Assembly (NCBI RefSeq): GCF_030528505.1
Contig: NZ_JAUMYS010000002.1
Span: 1 to 64,000, forward strand
Length of the DNA stretch: 64,000 bases
Direction of reading: 5' to 3'
DNA from: Tannerella sp.
GTDB taxonomy: Bacteria > Bacteroidota > Bacteroidia > Bacteroidales > Tannerellaceae
Shown: positions 33,390 to 43,066 of the stretch, one piece after another
Position numbering within the stretch: the first letter of the stretch is position 1
Layout: the number at the start of each line of letters is the position of its first letter
Made by a program: the position numbers and the translations under genes
Notes under the pieces: generated by a model
What the model saw: only the letters and a program-made list of their open reading frames with translations
Told to the model about the DNA's origin: nothing
Databases searched by the model: none

Positions 33390-34733
33390 CTATTCAAAAC
33401 CCAACTTCTTCAATCCCTCGCGTATTTCGGGAGCGTTCATAAATAAACGCCAGAGTAATCCCGTACGATGATTTTCAATCATCGGGGCGATCGTCAACTG
33501 GTCGATAGCCAAATAGCGCTTCGGATACCAGCCATGACCGATGCTGAATGCATCGTAAAAACCATATGTCCCCCAGATGCTGTCGCCAAGGACAAAGTAG
33601 AAATGGCGCAGAGCCTTCATCGATTCGTCGGGAGTGTAAGGAAAGCTCGACAACGCCGCCGTAGGCGTGATGACGCCCGGATCATTCTGCATCGGTCTGT
33701 GCGCCGTGTAGCCGTCGACCGTGTAGCTGGCCGTCAGTCCCCAGCAGTTCTCGCCGTATCCTTTATGCCCTTGCGGGTTCTGGACACAGTAGGCATAATT
33801 GATCAGCGCCTGATTACGGTTCACCTCGCCATAGTCTGCATACGCGTCTTTCAGCCCCATCGGGCTCAAGCCGATGTAAGAATAATGTGCCCAGAAGAGA
33901 GGCCCTCCGTAGCCTTCGGCACCGTTATGCTTCACCCGCAACGGCAGCCCGTAAGCGACAGCCTCGCTGCGAATACCGCCGCTACGTGCCCATCCGTTAT
34001 GGTAGGCCGAAGCCGAAATGGGATGCGTGGGCGACGAAGCCGCAAGAATATACGTGATCAAACATTCGTTATACCCTTCGAGCGGGAAGTTCATTTGCCA
34101 TTCGTATGTAGGACTCCAGTGCCAGTACAACACATCCTTTCCGTTCAGATACCAGTCCCACTCCATCCCACGCCAAAGAGTATCGATCTTTTGCGCCAGC
34201 GCACGTTCCGAAGCGTTTCCTTCCTTGAAATATTCGCGAACGCACAGGAGTCCCTGCATCAGGAAGGCACTTTCGACGAGGTCGCCCCCATCATCTTTCG
34301 TACTGAACGGTTTTACCTTGCCGGTCTTGCCGTGTATCCAATGCGGCCAGACTCCGTGAAACCGGTCGGCACGCGCCAGATAATCGACAATACGATGAAG
34401 TCGGCTCACGCACGTATCGCGCGGAATAAATCCCCGCTCAACGGCTACCAGCAGTCCGGCGAGTCCGAAGCCGCTTCCGCCCGTGGTCACCACGTCGGCA
34501 TCGTTTTGCGGATAGACTCCGTCCATGTGGATACGTTCCGGAGCCAAACCTGATGTCGGCTCGGCACCGTCCCACATATAATTCAAGTGCGTTCGCTGAA
34601 TGTAATCGAGGAACGCGTCGTCGTCGGCAAAGGTCAGCAGACGTTGCTCAGCCGGGGGCGTCTCTTTCTGCGGCTTTTTATCGCATCCGGCTGTCAGGCA
34701 AAGACACAGAAAGGTTGCGGCGATCGCTCTCAT
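33390..34733 (-). CDS. GH144-type (Glycoamylase Pfam) beta-1,2-glucanase lipoprotein
   Basis: The ATG at 34733 gives 447 residues with a lipobox (LTAGC, Cys17). The following domain has the PF10091 pattern (TTGGSGFGLAGLLVAVERGF, DLVESAFLMQGLLCVREYF, FPLEGYNECLITYILAASSPTHPI). It continues with WAHYSYIGLSPMGLKDAYADYG, NCWGLTASYTVDGYTAH and the end YLAIDQLTIAPMIENHRTGLLW. Members of this group were placed in GH144, with endo- and exo-acting beta-1,2-glucan enzymes known, including one from Parabacteroides. Its start overlaps the esterase stop by 4 bp. Substrate is inferred from family. Confidence 0.8.
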   Translation of the reverse strand: MRAIAATFLCLCLTAGCDKKPQKETPPAEQRLLTFADDDAFLDYIQRTHLNYMWDGAEPTSGLAPERIHMDGVYPQNDADVVTTGGSGFGLAGLLVAVERGFIPRDTCVSRLHRIVDYLARADRFHGVWPHWIHGKTGKVKPFSTKDDGGDLVESAFLMQGLLCVREYFKEGNASERALAQKIDTLWRGMEWDWYLNGKDVLYWHWSPTYEWQMNFPLEGYNECLITYILAASSPTHPISASAYHNGWARSGGIRSEAVAYGLPLRVKHNGAEGYGGPLFWAHYSYIGLSPMGLKDAYADYGEVNRNQALINYAYCVQNPQGHKGYGENCWGLTASYTVDGYTAHRPMQNDPGVITPTAALSSFPYTPDESMKALRHFYFVLGDSIWGTYGFYDAFSIGHGWYPKRYLAIDQLTIAPMIENHRTGLLWRLFMNAPEIREGLKKLGFE

Positions 34734-35536
34734 AAGCCTCCTCCGTCCGGTTTTCGTTGTCCGAACAGCCACGAGAGATAATCGGGCTGCCTGAACGCCG
34801 GGTACCAACTGCCATGATCAACGCCCGGAAACTCGAAATATTCTACCTCGATGCCGGCCTTCTTCATCGTCAGATACGCTTCGCGCGAAAACTCTACAGG
34901 TACGACCGAGTCGGAATCACCGTGGTAGATGCGGAACTTCGTCGGTGTAACCAGCTGTTCAAGCCGTCCGGTATGCACACCTCCGCAGATGGGGATCGCG
35001 GCAGCAAAGAGATCGGGGTAACGGCAGACAAGGTCGAACGTGCCCATGCCGCCCATCGACAGTCCCATCACATAAACACGACGGGGATCAATGGGGTATT
35101 CCGCCATCGTCCGGTCAAGCAACTCCTTTACCAATGCAAGCGGTCGTGAGATTTCCGCATCGGCCGGAAACGGATTGCCGTCTTTGAAACCGTTGGGGCG
35201 TAGCGGCGTAGGCCAGTAACGATCTTCCGGACATTGCGGGAACAACACGAAGGCGGGGTATTGTGTTCGGTAAACGGGATTGGTAAAAAGCATGCCTCCG
35301 TGAAATAGTTGTTTCTCGTTGTCCGAGCCACGTTCACCCGCACCGTGCAGAAACAGTACCAACGGATACGTCTTGCCTTCGGCTACGTTTTCAGGTTTCA
35401 GACTGCGATAGAGCAGCGAGTCGCCACTCTTCGATACATACACGTCGCTCTCATACTGAGGAAATTTCTTCTGAGCGAAAATCCACTGCATGCCGCAAAC
35501 ACAGCATAACAGCAGGATGCAGATTCGTTGTTTCAT
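34730..35536 (-). CDS. Secreted alpha/beta-hydrolase, esterase type
   Basis: A 268-residue protein with a signal peptide (to IFAQ, about residue 21). The esterase fold has oxyanion segment LVLFLHGAGERG, nucleophile Ser in GLSMGGMGT, Asp in YHGDSDSVVP and His in GVDHGSW. Such carboxylesterase/PHB-depolymerase-like proteins in polysaccharide loci often remove acyl groups from glycans. It lies between the LamG lipoprotein (8-bp gap) and GH144 (4-bp overlap), so a de-esterifying step before hydrolysis is plausible. Confidence 0.85.
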   Translation of the reverse strand: MKQRICILLLCCVCGMQWIFAQKKFPQYESDVYVSKSGDSLLYRSLKPENVAEGKTYPLVLFLHGAGERGSDNEKQLFHGGMLFTNPVYRTQYPAFVLFPQCPEDRYWPTPLRPNGFKDGNPFPADAEISRPLALVKELLDRTMAEYPIDPRRVYVMGLSMGGMGTFDLVCRYPDLFAAAIPICGGVHTGRLEQLVTPTKFRIYHGDSDSVVPVEFSREAYLTMKKAGIEVEYFEFPGVDHGSWYPAFRQPDYLSWLFGQRKPDGGGL

Positions 35537-35544
35537 ATCATGCG

Positions 35545-36336
35545 TTATTTATTCATGAACTGTTTGATTTCGGCACTACTCAACGCTTTGTTGTAAATGC
35601 GTAGCTCGTCGATGAGGCTGTGATCCGAGAGGTGATTCCACTCGTTGAAGCGCGGTGAGCCCGAACCGATAGATATCAGGTCACAACCGTTCCAACTGAT
35701 GCGGGTCAGGTTTGCGGCTGCCACTTCTTCACCGTCGAGGTAAAGGAAAGCCTTCCCCTCGGTCAGCACCAGCGCCACGTACTTCCATCCGCTCGCCTCC
35801 GGATCGAGGTCGGCTTTTGCACCACCGTCCAGCCAGCTGTCGGCTGTTCCGTTTCCTACATTGGCCTTGATGCGCTGCTTGACACCGGCTTTCTCACGGA
35901 AGATGCGGAAGCCGGCTGTACGGTTATTCTGCTTGTCGGCGGGCTTACCTTCCGTCTTGGGACCCAGCACGAGCAGACCGGCACGGTCGGACACAGGATT
36001 GAGCTTGTACCAGAATGCGAACGTCATCGCGGAGCCTAACGGTGCGGCCAGATTGGCTACGTCGAATGTGAGATAGCTGTCTTTCGCTCCGGCATAAGCC
36101 TTGCCTCTTTTTCCGTTGGCCAGCGTGGGCGCCCCTGTCGGCGAAGCCTCAAAAAGACTTTGGTATTCCTCGAAATCCTTGTCGAACGACAGGTAGAATA
36201 TCTGTCCGTCGGCGCCGAGCGGAGGAGGTGTAGGCTGCTGCGGATAGTCGAACGGCGGGTCTTGTCCCAAGTCTTGAAAACACGACGTCAGCAACAAACC
36301 GGCTAACGCGATTGCAATATAAATTGTCCTTTTCAT
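35545..36336 (-). CDS. LamG/concanavalin A-like lectin-domain lipoprotein
   Basis: A 263-residue lipoprotein (lipobox LLTSC, Cys19) with a Pro-rich linker and one LamG_3-like jelly-roll domain (about 45-263). Motifs are FYLSFDKDF, MTFAFWYKLNP, WKYVALVLTEGKAFLYLDGEEVA and DELRIYNKALSSAEIKQF. It takes the place of the SusE/SGBP surface glycan-binding protein, directly behind SusD (19 bp). Ligand unknown, probably the same glycan as handled by the adjacent SusC/SusD and glucanase. Confidence 0.8.
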   Translation of the reverse strand: MKRTIYIAIALAGLLLTSCFQDLGQDPPFDYPQQPTPPPLGADGQIFYLSFDKDFEEYQSLFEASPTGAPTLANGKRGKAYAGAKDSYLTFDVANLAAPLGSAMTFAFWYKLNPVSDRAGLLVLGPKTEGKPADKQNNRTAGFRIFREKAGVKQRIKANVGNGTADSWLDGGAKADLDPEASGWKYVALVLTEGKAFLYLDGEEVAAANLTRISWNGCDLISIGSGSPRFNEWNHLSDHSLIDELRIYNKALSSAEIKQFMNK

Positions 36337-36355
36337 GATGTTTGTTTTTTATCGG

Positions 36356-37897
36356 TTAGTAATTCGGATTCTGTTTGAGTACTCCATTCGATTTGTCGAC
36401 TTCAGCTTGCGGCAAAGGCAACAGCGCGTGCTTGTCCTGATAATTCGTTTTGCCGGCTGCATGCAACACCTCGAGAGCAACGCCCCAACGCACAAGGTCG
36501 TAGAAACGGTCGAACTCCATGCCCAACTCTACCCGACGTTCGTGGCGGATGGCTTTACGCATCTCGGCCGGATCGGTCGTCGTCACTTTCGGCAGAACGG
36601 CAGCATTCCCGCCCCGGGCACGGGCGCGTACCATTTCGAGATATTCCATCGCTTCGCCCGTCTTGCCCGTCTCATTGGCTGCTTCGGCCGCCATAAGTAC
36701 AACGTCGGCATAACGAATCAGGCGGATATTATACCAGTGCCCGCTCTTTGTGTAAGTGGCACGCATCGTCGGATCGGTGTATGCTTTCTTATTATAATAT
36801 TTATTGACGACGGAAGCATTGGCAACAGGCCGCTCGCCCCAAGGCTTGTTGGGCTCAATCGTATTCGGGTCTTCACCGGTTTTGACGAAGTAGAGCAAGG
36901 TCTCGTTCTTGCGCGGATCGCCCTCTTCGAACGCGTCGGCCAACGACTGAGTCGGCGTATGCCATCCCCATCCCAGATTCCATTCGCCGGCGCCACGCAC
37001 GCCCTGCACCTGTGCAAACTGACTGCCAATTTCGTTCGAGCCCGGTTGTGATGGGGTCGCCGTACATTGCAACTCGAAGACAGATTCGCTGCTGTTCTCG
37101 CCCGATTCACGGAATATCTTATCGTACGGCGTATTCAGGTTATACAGTCCCGACTTGATTACTTCCGTCGATACCGCGTACATATTCGCCCAATCGTTAC
37201 GTTGCATGTAGGTTTTTGCATGAAGTGACCGTGCGGCACCCCACGTCAGGCGACCGGTATAAACGGCCGGCCACGTTTTGGGGAGATGCGCTTCGGCAGC
37301 CGTCAGGTCGGCATCGATCAAAGCATAGATTTCTGCCGCGGGCGACTTCGGGATGTTCGCGTCTTCGGCCTTGTTCACCTTAAAATCAATTTTGGGTACG
37401 TCGCCAAAGGCACGCACCAGATTGAAGAAGGCGAAGGCCCGGAAGAAATGGGCTTCCGACTTGTTGATGCGGTCACCATCCGACAGGGAACCTTGCTCCT
37501 TCTCGCTCTGCTCGATGTCGGCAATAACTTTATTGGCTAAGATTATCAGTTCGTAGTTTCCTGTCCAGTAGCCGGCAATCAGCCCGTTTGTTGCAATGTA
37601 CTCAAAGTCGTCGTACATCTTGCCATGTGCCGCGCCGTCGGAGGCCGTACTGCCTTTTTCGGCATCTTCGGAACGGAAACAATGCACCGCGAGCGCCGTT
37701 GTTCCGCCCGTTACGTTAAACCCGCGCATCTTGGCGTACAAGGTAAAGACATCGGATTGAAACGATCCGCCGCCGCTTTCATCGCCCTGTATCCATTCTC
37801 CCTGCGGACGCTGGTCTAACAAATCGGAGCATCCGATCGTCAGCATCGCAAGACCTGTTGCGAGTATTCCTATGATATTTCTGATAGAATGATTCAT
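36356..37897 (-). CDS. SusD-family surface glycan-binding lipoprotein
   Basis: A 513-residue lipoprotein (lipobox TIGC, Cys23) starting CSDLLDQRPQGEW. The helical SusD core includes SEAHFFRAFAFFNLVRAFGDVP and the C-terminal RHERRVELGMEFDRFYDLVRWG. It pairs with the SusC gene 11 bp upstream and probably binds the glycan cut by the downstream GH144 enzyme. Confidence 0.92.
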   Translation of the reverse strand: MNHSIRNIIGILATGLAMLTIGCSDLLDQRPQGEWIQGDESGGGSFQSDVFTLYAKMRGFNVTGGTTALAVHCFRSEDAEKGSTASDGAAHGKMYDDFEYIATNGLIAGYWTGNYELIILANKVIADIEQSEKEQGSLSDGDRINKSEAHFFRAFAFFNLVRAFGDVPKIDFKVNKAEDANIPKSPAAEIYALIDADLTAAEAHLPKTWPAVYTGRLTWGAARSLHAKTYMQRNDWANMYAVSTEVIKSGLYNLNTPYDKIFRESGENSSESVFELQCTATPSQPGSNEIGSQFAQVQGVRGAGEWNLGWGWHTPTQSLADAFEEGDPRKNETLLYFVKTGEDPNTIEPNKPWGERPVANASVVNKYYNKKAYTDPTMRATYTKSGHWYNIRLIRYADVVLMAAEAANETGKTGEAMEYLEMVRARARGGNAAVLPKVTTTDPAEMRKAIRHERRVELGMEFDRFYDLVRWGVALEVLHAAGKTNYQDKHALLPLPQAEVDKSNGVLKQNPNY

Positions 37898-37908
37898 AAT
37901 CGATGTAT

Positions 37909-40900
37909 TTAGAAAGTTACGTTAAATCCGAAAGTATAAATAACCGGCATGGGATACGTTCCTCTGTCGATACTCGACTCCAAGGCCGAGCCTTTCATCT
38001 CGGGCGTGTATCCTGTGTTGCGCCGCCATGTTTTCAGGTTCTGGACGTTCGCGTACAGTCGCAGCGACTTCAGATGCAACTTGCTCAACAGCGCCGGATT
38101 GAGTTTGTATCCGAGCTGAACGTTCCGTATGCGGAAGAAACTGCCGTCTTCGATGAAATAGTTCGAGTTTAGCAGATTCAATGCCCTCGATGGGTTCAGC
38201 ACCGGCTCCCAGTTCGAGGTACCTTCACCGTGCCAGCGGTTCATCCGTGAGGTGAGGTAGTTCAACTGAGCATACGTCGGGTCGTCCCAGGTTCGGTAGA
38301 TTTCGTTGCCATAGACTCCCATCATGTCGACGCCCAGATCGAAGTTCCGATATTCGAGGTTGACATTAAAACCGTATGTAAGGTCGGGCGTTGGGTTGCC
38401 GATCATCGTGCGGTCATCCTGCGTGATCACGCCGTCGCCGTTGACATCCTTAAATTTCAGGTCGCCGGGTGCCGGACTGCCGACTTTGTTCGGGAAATAC
38501 CGTTTCACGTCTTCTTTGTTCTGATATACGCCGATGACCTGATAACCGTAGAAATGCGCCACAGGATACCCTTCCATCGAACGCGAAATGCCTTTCGGTC
38601 CTTCAAAGATGGCATCTTCGGGGCCACGTCCGAGCGAAAGCACCTGATTGTCGATCGTCGTCAGGTTTCCTGATAGCGTGTACTTCAGCCCGCTTTCCCC
38701 GATCTTATCCGACCACGAAACCGAAAGCTCCAGACCCCGGTTACGGATTTCACCGAGATTTTCGAGCGAATTCTTCGCCCCGGAGAAACCCGACAGTAAA
38801 ACAATGATGTCTTTCGTCACCTTGTTATAATATACCGGCTCTATACGCAACCGATTCCCGAAGAGGGCAACCTCAAGGCCTGATTCCCATGCGTGCGTTT
38901 TCTCCCACGACAGATTACGGGGCAGATACCTCAATGAATAACCGGCAATGATGTTGTCGCCGAAGACAGCACTACCCGAGTTCTCCAGTCGAGGATACGT
39001 AGGATAATGGAAGCCTCCGGTATTCTGACTTCCCAGCACGCCCCACGAGCCTTTCAGTTTCAGGTAATCGATCATCGACTGATTTTTCATAAATGCCTCT
39101 TCCGAAACGACCCAGCCTGCACCGAGCGAATAGAAATTCTCCCACGTATTGCCTACCGAGCGGAATACCGAAGCGCCGTCGCGACGATAGGACGCATTGA
39201 GCAAATACTTGTTCTGATAACTGTATAACGCCCGCAGGAGGTACGACATGGTGAAACGGCGGTGTTGTGCTCCTCTGTTCGACGAGGCTTTCGCATCGAT
39301 CGAGGAAATCCACCATTTATCCTTGTCATCGTCGGGAATCGAAAAGATGATATCGTTAAGATGTTGCTCTCTTCCCGCTCCCAGCAGCGAAAATTCGGTA
39401 TAATTCGTCGTTAGTCCGGCCATCGCCGTCAAACTGTGTCCGCCCGACGACACGTCGTAAGTCAGAATATAGTCGCTCTGCGCTACGGTACGTGTCGATT
39501 TATTCTGCGACACCGATTCGCGGTCGGTCAGATTTTCTTTACCTGCGACATCGGGATTGTACACATAAATAATCGGACTGAAGCTTCGCTCCTCCCCTAC
39601 GGCATAATCCAACGAGAAGGTGGTTTTAAATTTCAGATTCTTGAGGATGTCCACCTCTCCGTAAATGTTTCCGGCCACGCGATTATTGACTCCCACAGAA
39701 TGGCCGGCGCGCGTTTCCACGTCGATCATCGGGTTCCACACCTGCGCTCGTTGAAAATCAGGAAGCGTATGCAGGAGACCGGTCTTCTCGTGATAGACCG
39801 GAGCAATCGGTGCAGCCCGGATGGCTCCCGATACGCCTTTGGCATCGGAAGGCCATGTACGCGAACCGTTCACCTGAAAGCCGAAGCGCAAATAATCAGT
39901 CACCTGATAATCGCTGTTCAGGTTGGCCGTTACCTTAGAGTATTTTTCATGCAGAATGTTGCCTTCTTCCGAAGTGTAGCCGAGACCTAAGTAGAAACGA
40001 TTCTTCTCGCTGGAGCCGGTAATGCTCACATTGTGGTTCGTCATAAAACCCTGCTGAAAGATCACATCCTGCCAATCCGTATCGGCATTCCATTTCGCGT
40101 AGTCGTATGCGCCAAGCCCCTGATTAACGCGCTGTTCATCATATAGCTCGCGAAACTGAGCGGCGTTCGTCATCGACATCCGGTCGGCTACGCTTCTGAA
40201 TCCGAGCGACGAATTCACATTCACAACCGTCTGCCCCGATTTGGCGCGTTTCGTGTTTACGATAATCACCCCGTTGGCACCGCGGACCCCAAAAATCGCG
40301 AGCGATGAAGGATCTTTCAAGACCTCCATCGACTCAATGTCGGCAGGGTTCAAATAATTGATGTTGTCCGAAAACAAACCATCCACGACATACAACGGCG
40401 CATATCCGTTGATCGAGTTCGTACCGCGGATACGAATCTCCGGATCCTGTCCGGCATGTCCCGCATTAACAACCTGTACCCCCGCAAGCTTTCCTTGTAT
40501 GGAAGCCAATGGGTTGGTTGACGGACGATCGGCAAACTCGGCGGCTTTGATGCTGACGATCGACCCGGTAAGGTCACGTTTTTTGGCGCTTCCGTAACCG
40601 ATAACCACAACTTCATCCAATACCTGCTGATCCTCCGACATCATCACATCAATACGCGAGCGTCCGTTGACGGCCTGCTCTACCGTCGTCATACCGATGT
40701 AACTGAATACCAACGTTGCCTGAGCCGGAACGTCGGATAACGTGTACGAACCGTCGAGCCCGCTCACGGTCCCATTTGTCGTACCTTTTACCAGAATGCT
40801 GACGCCGATAGCGGGTTCGCCGGTGGCTTGCTCCGTCACAACACCCGATACGGTAATTTGTTGCTGGGCAAAGAGCCACAACGGCATCAGCAGAAAACTA

Positions 40901-40926
40901 AAAACAAGTAGCGATTTACATTTCAT
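37909..40926 (-). CDS. SusC-family TonB-dependent transporter
   Basis: The ATG at 40926 (MKCKSLLVFSFLL) gives 1005 residues and a normal signal peptide (LWLFAQ). The CarboxypepD_reg-like domain (about 20-95), plug (LDEVVVIGYGSAKKRDLTG, IFGVRGANGVIIVNTK) and barrel (ending FGFNVTF) are complete. It is the first gene of the five-gene locus (SusC, SusD, LamG, esterase, GH144), so it should import the released oligosaccharides. No local regulator (ECF, HTCS or SusR) was seen beside it. Confidence 0.93.
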   Translation of the reverse strand: MKCKSLLVFSFLLMPLWLFAQQQITVSGVVTEQATGEPAIGVSILVKGTTNGTVSGLDGSYTLSDVPAQATLVFSYIGMTTVEQAVNGRSRIDVMMSEDQQVLDEVVVIGYGSAKKRDLTGSIVSIKAAEFADRPSTNPLASIQGKLAGVQVVNAGHAGQDPEIRIRGTNSINGYAPLYVVDGLFSDNINYLNPADIESMEVLKDPSSLAIFGVRGANGVIIVNTKRAKSGQTVVNVNSSLGFRSVADRMSMTNAAQFRELYDEQRVNQGLGAYDYAKWNADTDWQDVIFQQGFMTNHNVSITGSSEKNRFYLGLGYTSEEGNILHEKYSKVTANLNSDYQVTDYLRFGFQVNGSRTWPSDAKGVSGAIRAAPIAPVYHEKTGLLHTLPDFQRAQVWNPMIDVETRAGHSVGVNNRVAGNIYGEVDILKNLKFKTTFSLDYAVGEERSFSPIIYVYNPDVAGKENLTDRESVSQNKSTRTVAQSDYILTYDVSSGGHSLTAMAGLTTNYTEFSLLGAGREQHLNDIIFSIPDDDKDKWWISSIDAKASSNRGAQHRRFTMSYLLRALYSYQNKYLLNASYRRDGASVFRSVGNTWENFYSLGAGWVVSEEAFMKNQSMIDYLKLKGSWGVLGSQNTGGFHYPTYPRLENSGSAVFGDNIIAGYSLRYLPRNLSWEKTHAWESGLEVALFGNRLRIEPVYYNKVTKDIIVLLSGFSGAKNSLENLGEIRNRGLELSVSWSDKIGESGLKYTLSGNLTTIDNQVLSLGRGPEDAIFEGPKGISRSMEGYPVAHFYGYQVIGVYQNKEDVKRYFPNKVGSPAPGDLKFKDVNGDGVITQDDRTMIGNPTPDLTYGFNVNLEYRNFDLGVDMMGVYGNEIYRTWDDPTYAQLNYLTSRMNRWHGEGTSNWEPVLNPSRALNLLNSNYFIEDGSFFRIRNVQLGYKLNPALLSKLHLKSLRLYANVQNLKTWRRNTGYTPEMKGSALESSIDRGTYPMPVIYTFGFNVTF

Positions 40927-41122
40927 GGGTATTCTCTTTTTAATGTTACTGCAAAAAAACATTTTTCACAAAAGAACCGAAAAATCTTTCGCCACCCAAA
41001 AAATAAACTGCTGCAACGTTACGCTATGCTATAAAGCACATGCTTTAACCGTACTGTATTACTACGGCCAAACATCTTATCTGTTTTTATTTCAGAAAGA
41101 TTACAGAAGGATTACAACCGTA

Positions 41123-41647
41123 TCAATGGTCGACTGAATCCCACATTCCTTTCATGGCTTTTTCTTCCTGCCGGATACGTATGGCAAGAAAACAACCGTA
41201 AACCGGCAAACCGATCATCATCGTGTACCAGGCGTTACAAAGCAAGCCGACACCGATCAGCTCGGGAATAATATTCAGAAAATAATTCGGATGTCGTACC
41301 ACGCGGAAAAGAAAACTTTTCTCGATACGTTGATTCGGCACTATGTACACCTTTACGGTCCACACATCACGGAGTTTATAAATCACATAAAACAACATGA
41401 TATACGAAAACGCCATCAAGGCCGTTCCCCAAACCGAATAATGATTGAACCCGATTCCCGATCGATACGATTCGTAAAGTGCAGAGAAATAATATACAAC
41501 ATGTACAAGCGTAAGCATAAGTGAATTGAGAGCGCCGTGCTGTATGGCTCCCTGTTGGATAATCCGTTTTTCGTTACGGATAGAATACGATAATGAAACA
41601 AGCCGAAGTGCAAAAAAGAATGCGAATGTAATAATGATGTACAACAT
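41123..41647 (-). CDS. ICMT-family membrane methyltransferase-like protein
   Basis: A 174-residue protein with about four hydrophobic segments. The C-terminal half has VPNQRIEKSFLFRVVRHPNYFLNIIPELIG, matching the RHPNY...E motif of isoprenylcysteine carboxyl methyltransferase-like membrane proteins, then IRIRQEEKAM. The bacterial members use S-adenosylmethionine on poorly known lipid-like substrates. The gene stands alone between the SusC promoter region and the lactonase gene. Activity is inferred. Confidence 0.65.
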   Translation of the reverse strand: MLYIIITFAFFFALRLVSLSYSIRNEKRIIQQGAIQHGALNSLMLTLVHVVYYFSALYESYRSGIGFNHYSVWGTALMAFSYIMLFYVIYKLRDVWTVKVYIVPNQRIEKSFLFRVVRHPNYFLNIIPELIGVGLLCNAWYTMMIGLPVYGCFLAIRIRQEEKAMKGMWDSVDH

Positions 41648-41856
41648 AATATAATTAACGTTTTTAGTTGATTCAGATTTCAGAAGAACGTTGTCTCTCT
41701 CATTCGGACTGCGAAAGTAACGATAATTTCGGGATTTCGCAATGATATGCGGCCTTTGGTGAAGCGATCATCTGAATCCATGGCATCACAAAAGAGGTAT
41801 GGCAGTACAAGAAACGACACATTTTATCGTTTGAATAAAAAAACAAAACATATCGG

Positions 41857-42990
41857 ATGAAATTTTTTACCTTCTTATGGATGTGCCCGTTGATTGTTGC
41901 TTGCTCCGGGAAAAAGAAAGACGTGGAGCAACTGAGCCCCGAAGAGACCCTTTATTTGTTCGTCGGGACATATACCTCTCCCGGAGAAAGCCGCGGAATC
42001 TATGTGTATCGTTTTGACGAAACGACTGGAACAGCCGACTCCGTTAGCATGGCAGAAGTATCGAATCCATCGTTTCTGACTCTCAACGCAGATCTGACAC
42101 GCATCTATGCCGTAAGTGAAAACGGCACTGACGACAGCTACGTACATGCTTTTTCTTTCGATCCCGCGGCAGGTATGCTTAAGCTTCTCAACTCGCAGAA
42201 AGCAGGCGGAAGCTCCCCTTGCTATATCGAGCTCGATCCGATGGAGCAGCGGGTCGTAACGGCGAACTACGGCGGAGGAAGCATTTCCGTCTTTGCGACC
42301 CATACAGACGGTAGCCTACAACCTCTCTCTCAGCTCCTTTCTTTCAAGGGGGAAGGGGTTGATCCGGAGCGTCAAAAACAACCGCACTTGCATTCGGTAC
42401 GCTTTTCATCCGACGGTCGTTATTTGTTTGCGTCGGACTTAGGTACGGATCACCTCTATCGATACCAGGTATCACCCGACTCAATACCGTTCGATAAAAG
42501 CTCTGTAAAAACGTTCCAAACTCCTGCCGGGACAGGTCCGCGTCACTTCGATTTCCACCCCAATGGGCAATATCTGTATCTACTTGGAGAATTGTCGGGT
42601 CAGGTAATCGTATATCATGATCACAAGGGAGATATGGAGGCGAAGCAATTGATCGTATCCGATAGCATCGGAGCACGTGGGAGCGCCCATATCAAGATAT
42701 CCCCCGATGGACAGCATCTCTATGCTTCGAACCGGTTACAGGGAGACGGCATCGCGATCTTCTCCGTTTCTCCGACAGATGGAACGCTTACCAAAGCAGG
42801 CTACCAACCTACCGGAAAGCATCCGCGTCATTTCGCGATCACTCCGGACGGACGTTATCTGCTCGTAGCCTGCCGTGACGAACACAAAATACATGTTTTC
42901 CGACGTAATCCGGAAAATGGTCTGTTAACCGATACACATCAAGATATTCTCGTGCATCGACCGGTGTGTCTCCAATTCGGAGCAAGATAG
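41857..42990 (+). CDS. Lactonase-family seven-bladed propeller lipoprotein (YbhE-like)
   Basis: A 377-residue protein with a lipobox (IVAC, Cys16). The seven-bladed propeller has repeats such as LFVGTYTSPGESRGIYVYRFD, NPSFLTLN, QPHLHSVRFSSDGRYLFASDLG, GTGPRHFDFHPNGQYLYLLGE and GKHPRHFAITPDGRYLLVACRD. E. coli YbhE/Pgl is a cytoplasmic 6-phosphogluconolactonase, but this copy is exported. It may therefore act on another sugar lactone, or only bind. It ends at a terminator shared with the convergent hydrolase gene. Confidence 0.85.
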   Translation: MKFFTFLWMCPLIVACSGKKKDVEQLSPEETLYLFVGTYTSPGESRGIYVYRFDETTGTADSVSMAEVSNPSFLTLNADLTRIYAVSENGTDDSYVHAFSFDPAAGMLKLLNSQKAGGSSPCYIELDPMEQRVVTANYGGGSISVFATHTDGSLQPLSQLLSFKGEGVDPERQKQPHLHSVRFSSDGRYLFASDLGTDHLYRYQVSPDSIPFDKSSVKTFQTPAGTGPRHFDFHPNGQYLYLLGELSGQVIVYHDHKGDMEAKQLIVSDSIGARGSAHIKISPDGQHLYASNRLQGDGIAIFSVSPTDGTLTKAGYQPTGKHPRHFAITPDGRYLLVACRDEHKIHVFRRNPENGLLTDTHQDILVHRPVCLQFGAR

Positions 42991-43017
42991 TTTGCGCTGG
43001 GGCTATTCCGTATTCTA

Positions 43018-43066
43018 AAAAAGAGATTGTAGAAGGCGAACAGATTGCCTTCTACAATCTCTTTTT
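43018..43066. terminator. Bidirectional terminator
   Basis: A near-perfect 19-bp stem (AAAAGAGATTGTAGAAGGC with GCCTTCTACAATCTCTTTTT) with a 9-nt loop lies between the lactonase and hydrolase genes. A and T tracts flank both sides. It overlaps the hydrolase stop codon. Confidence 0.85.
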
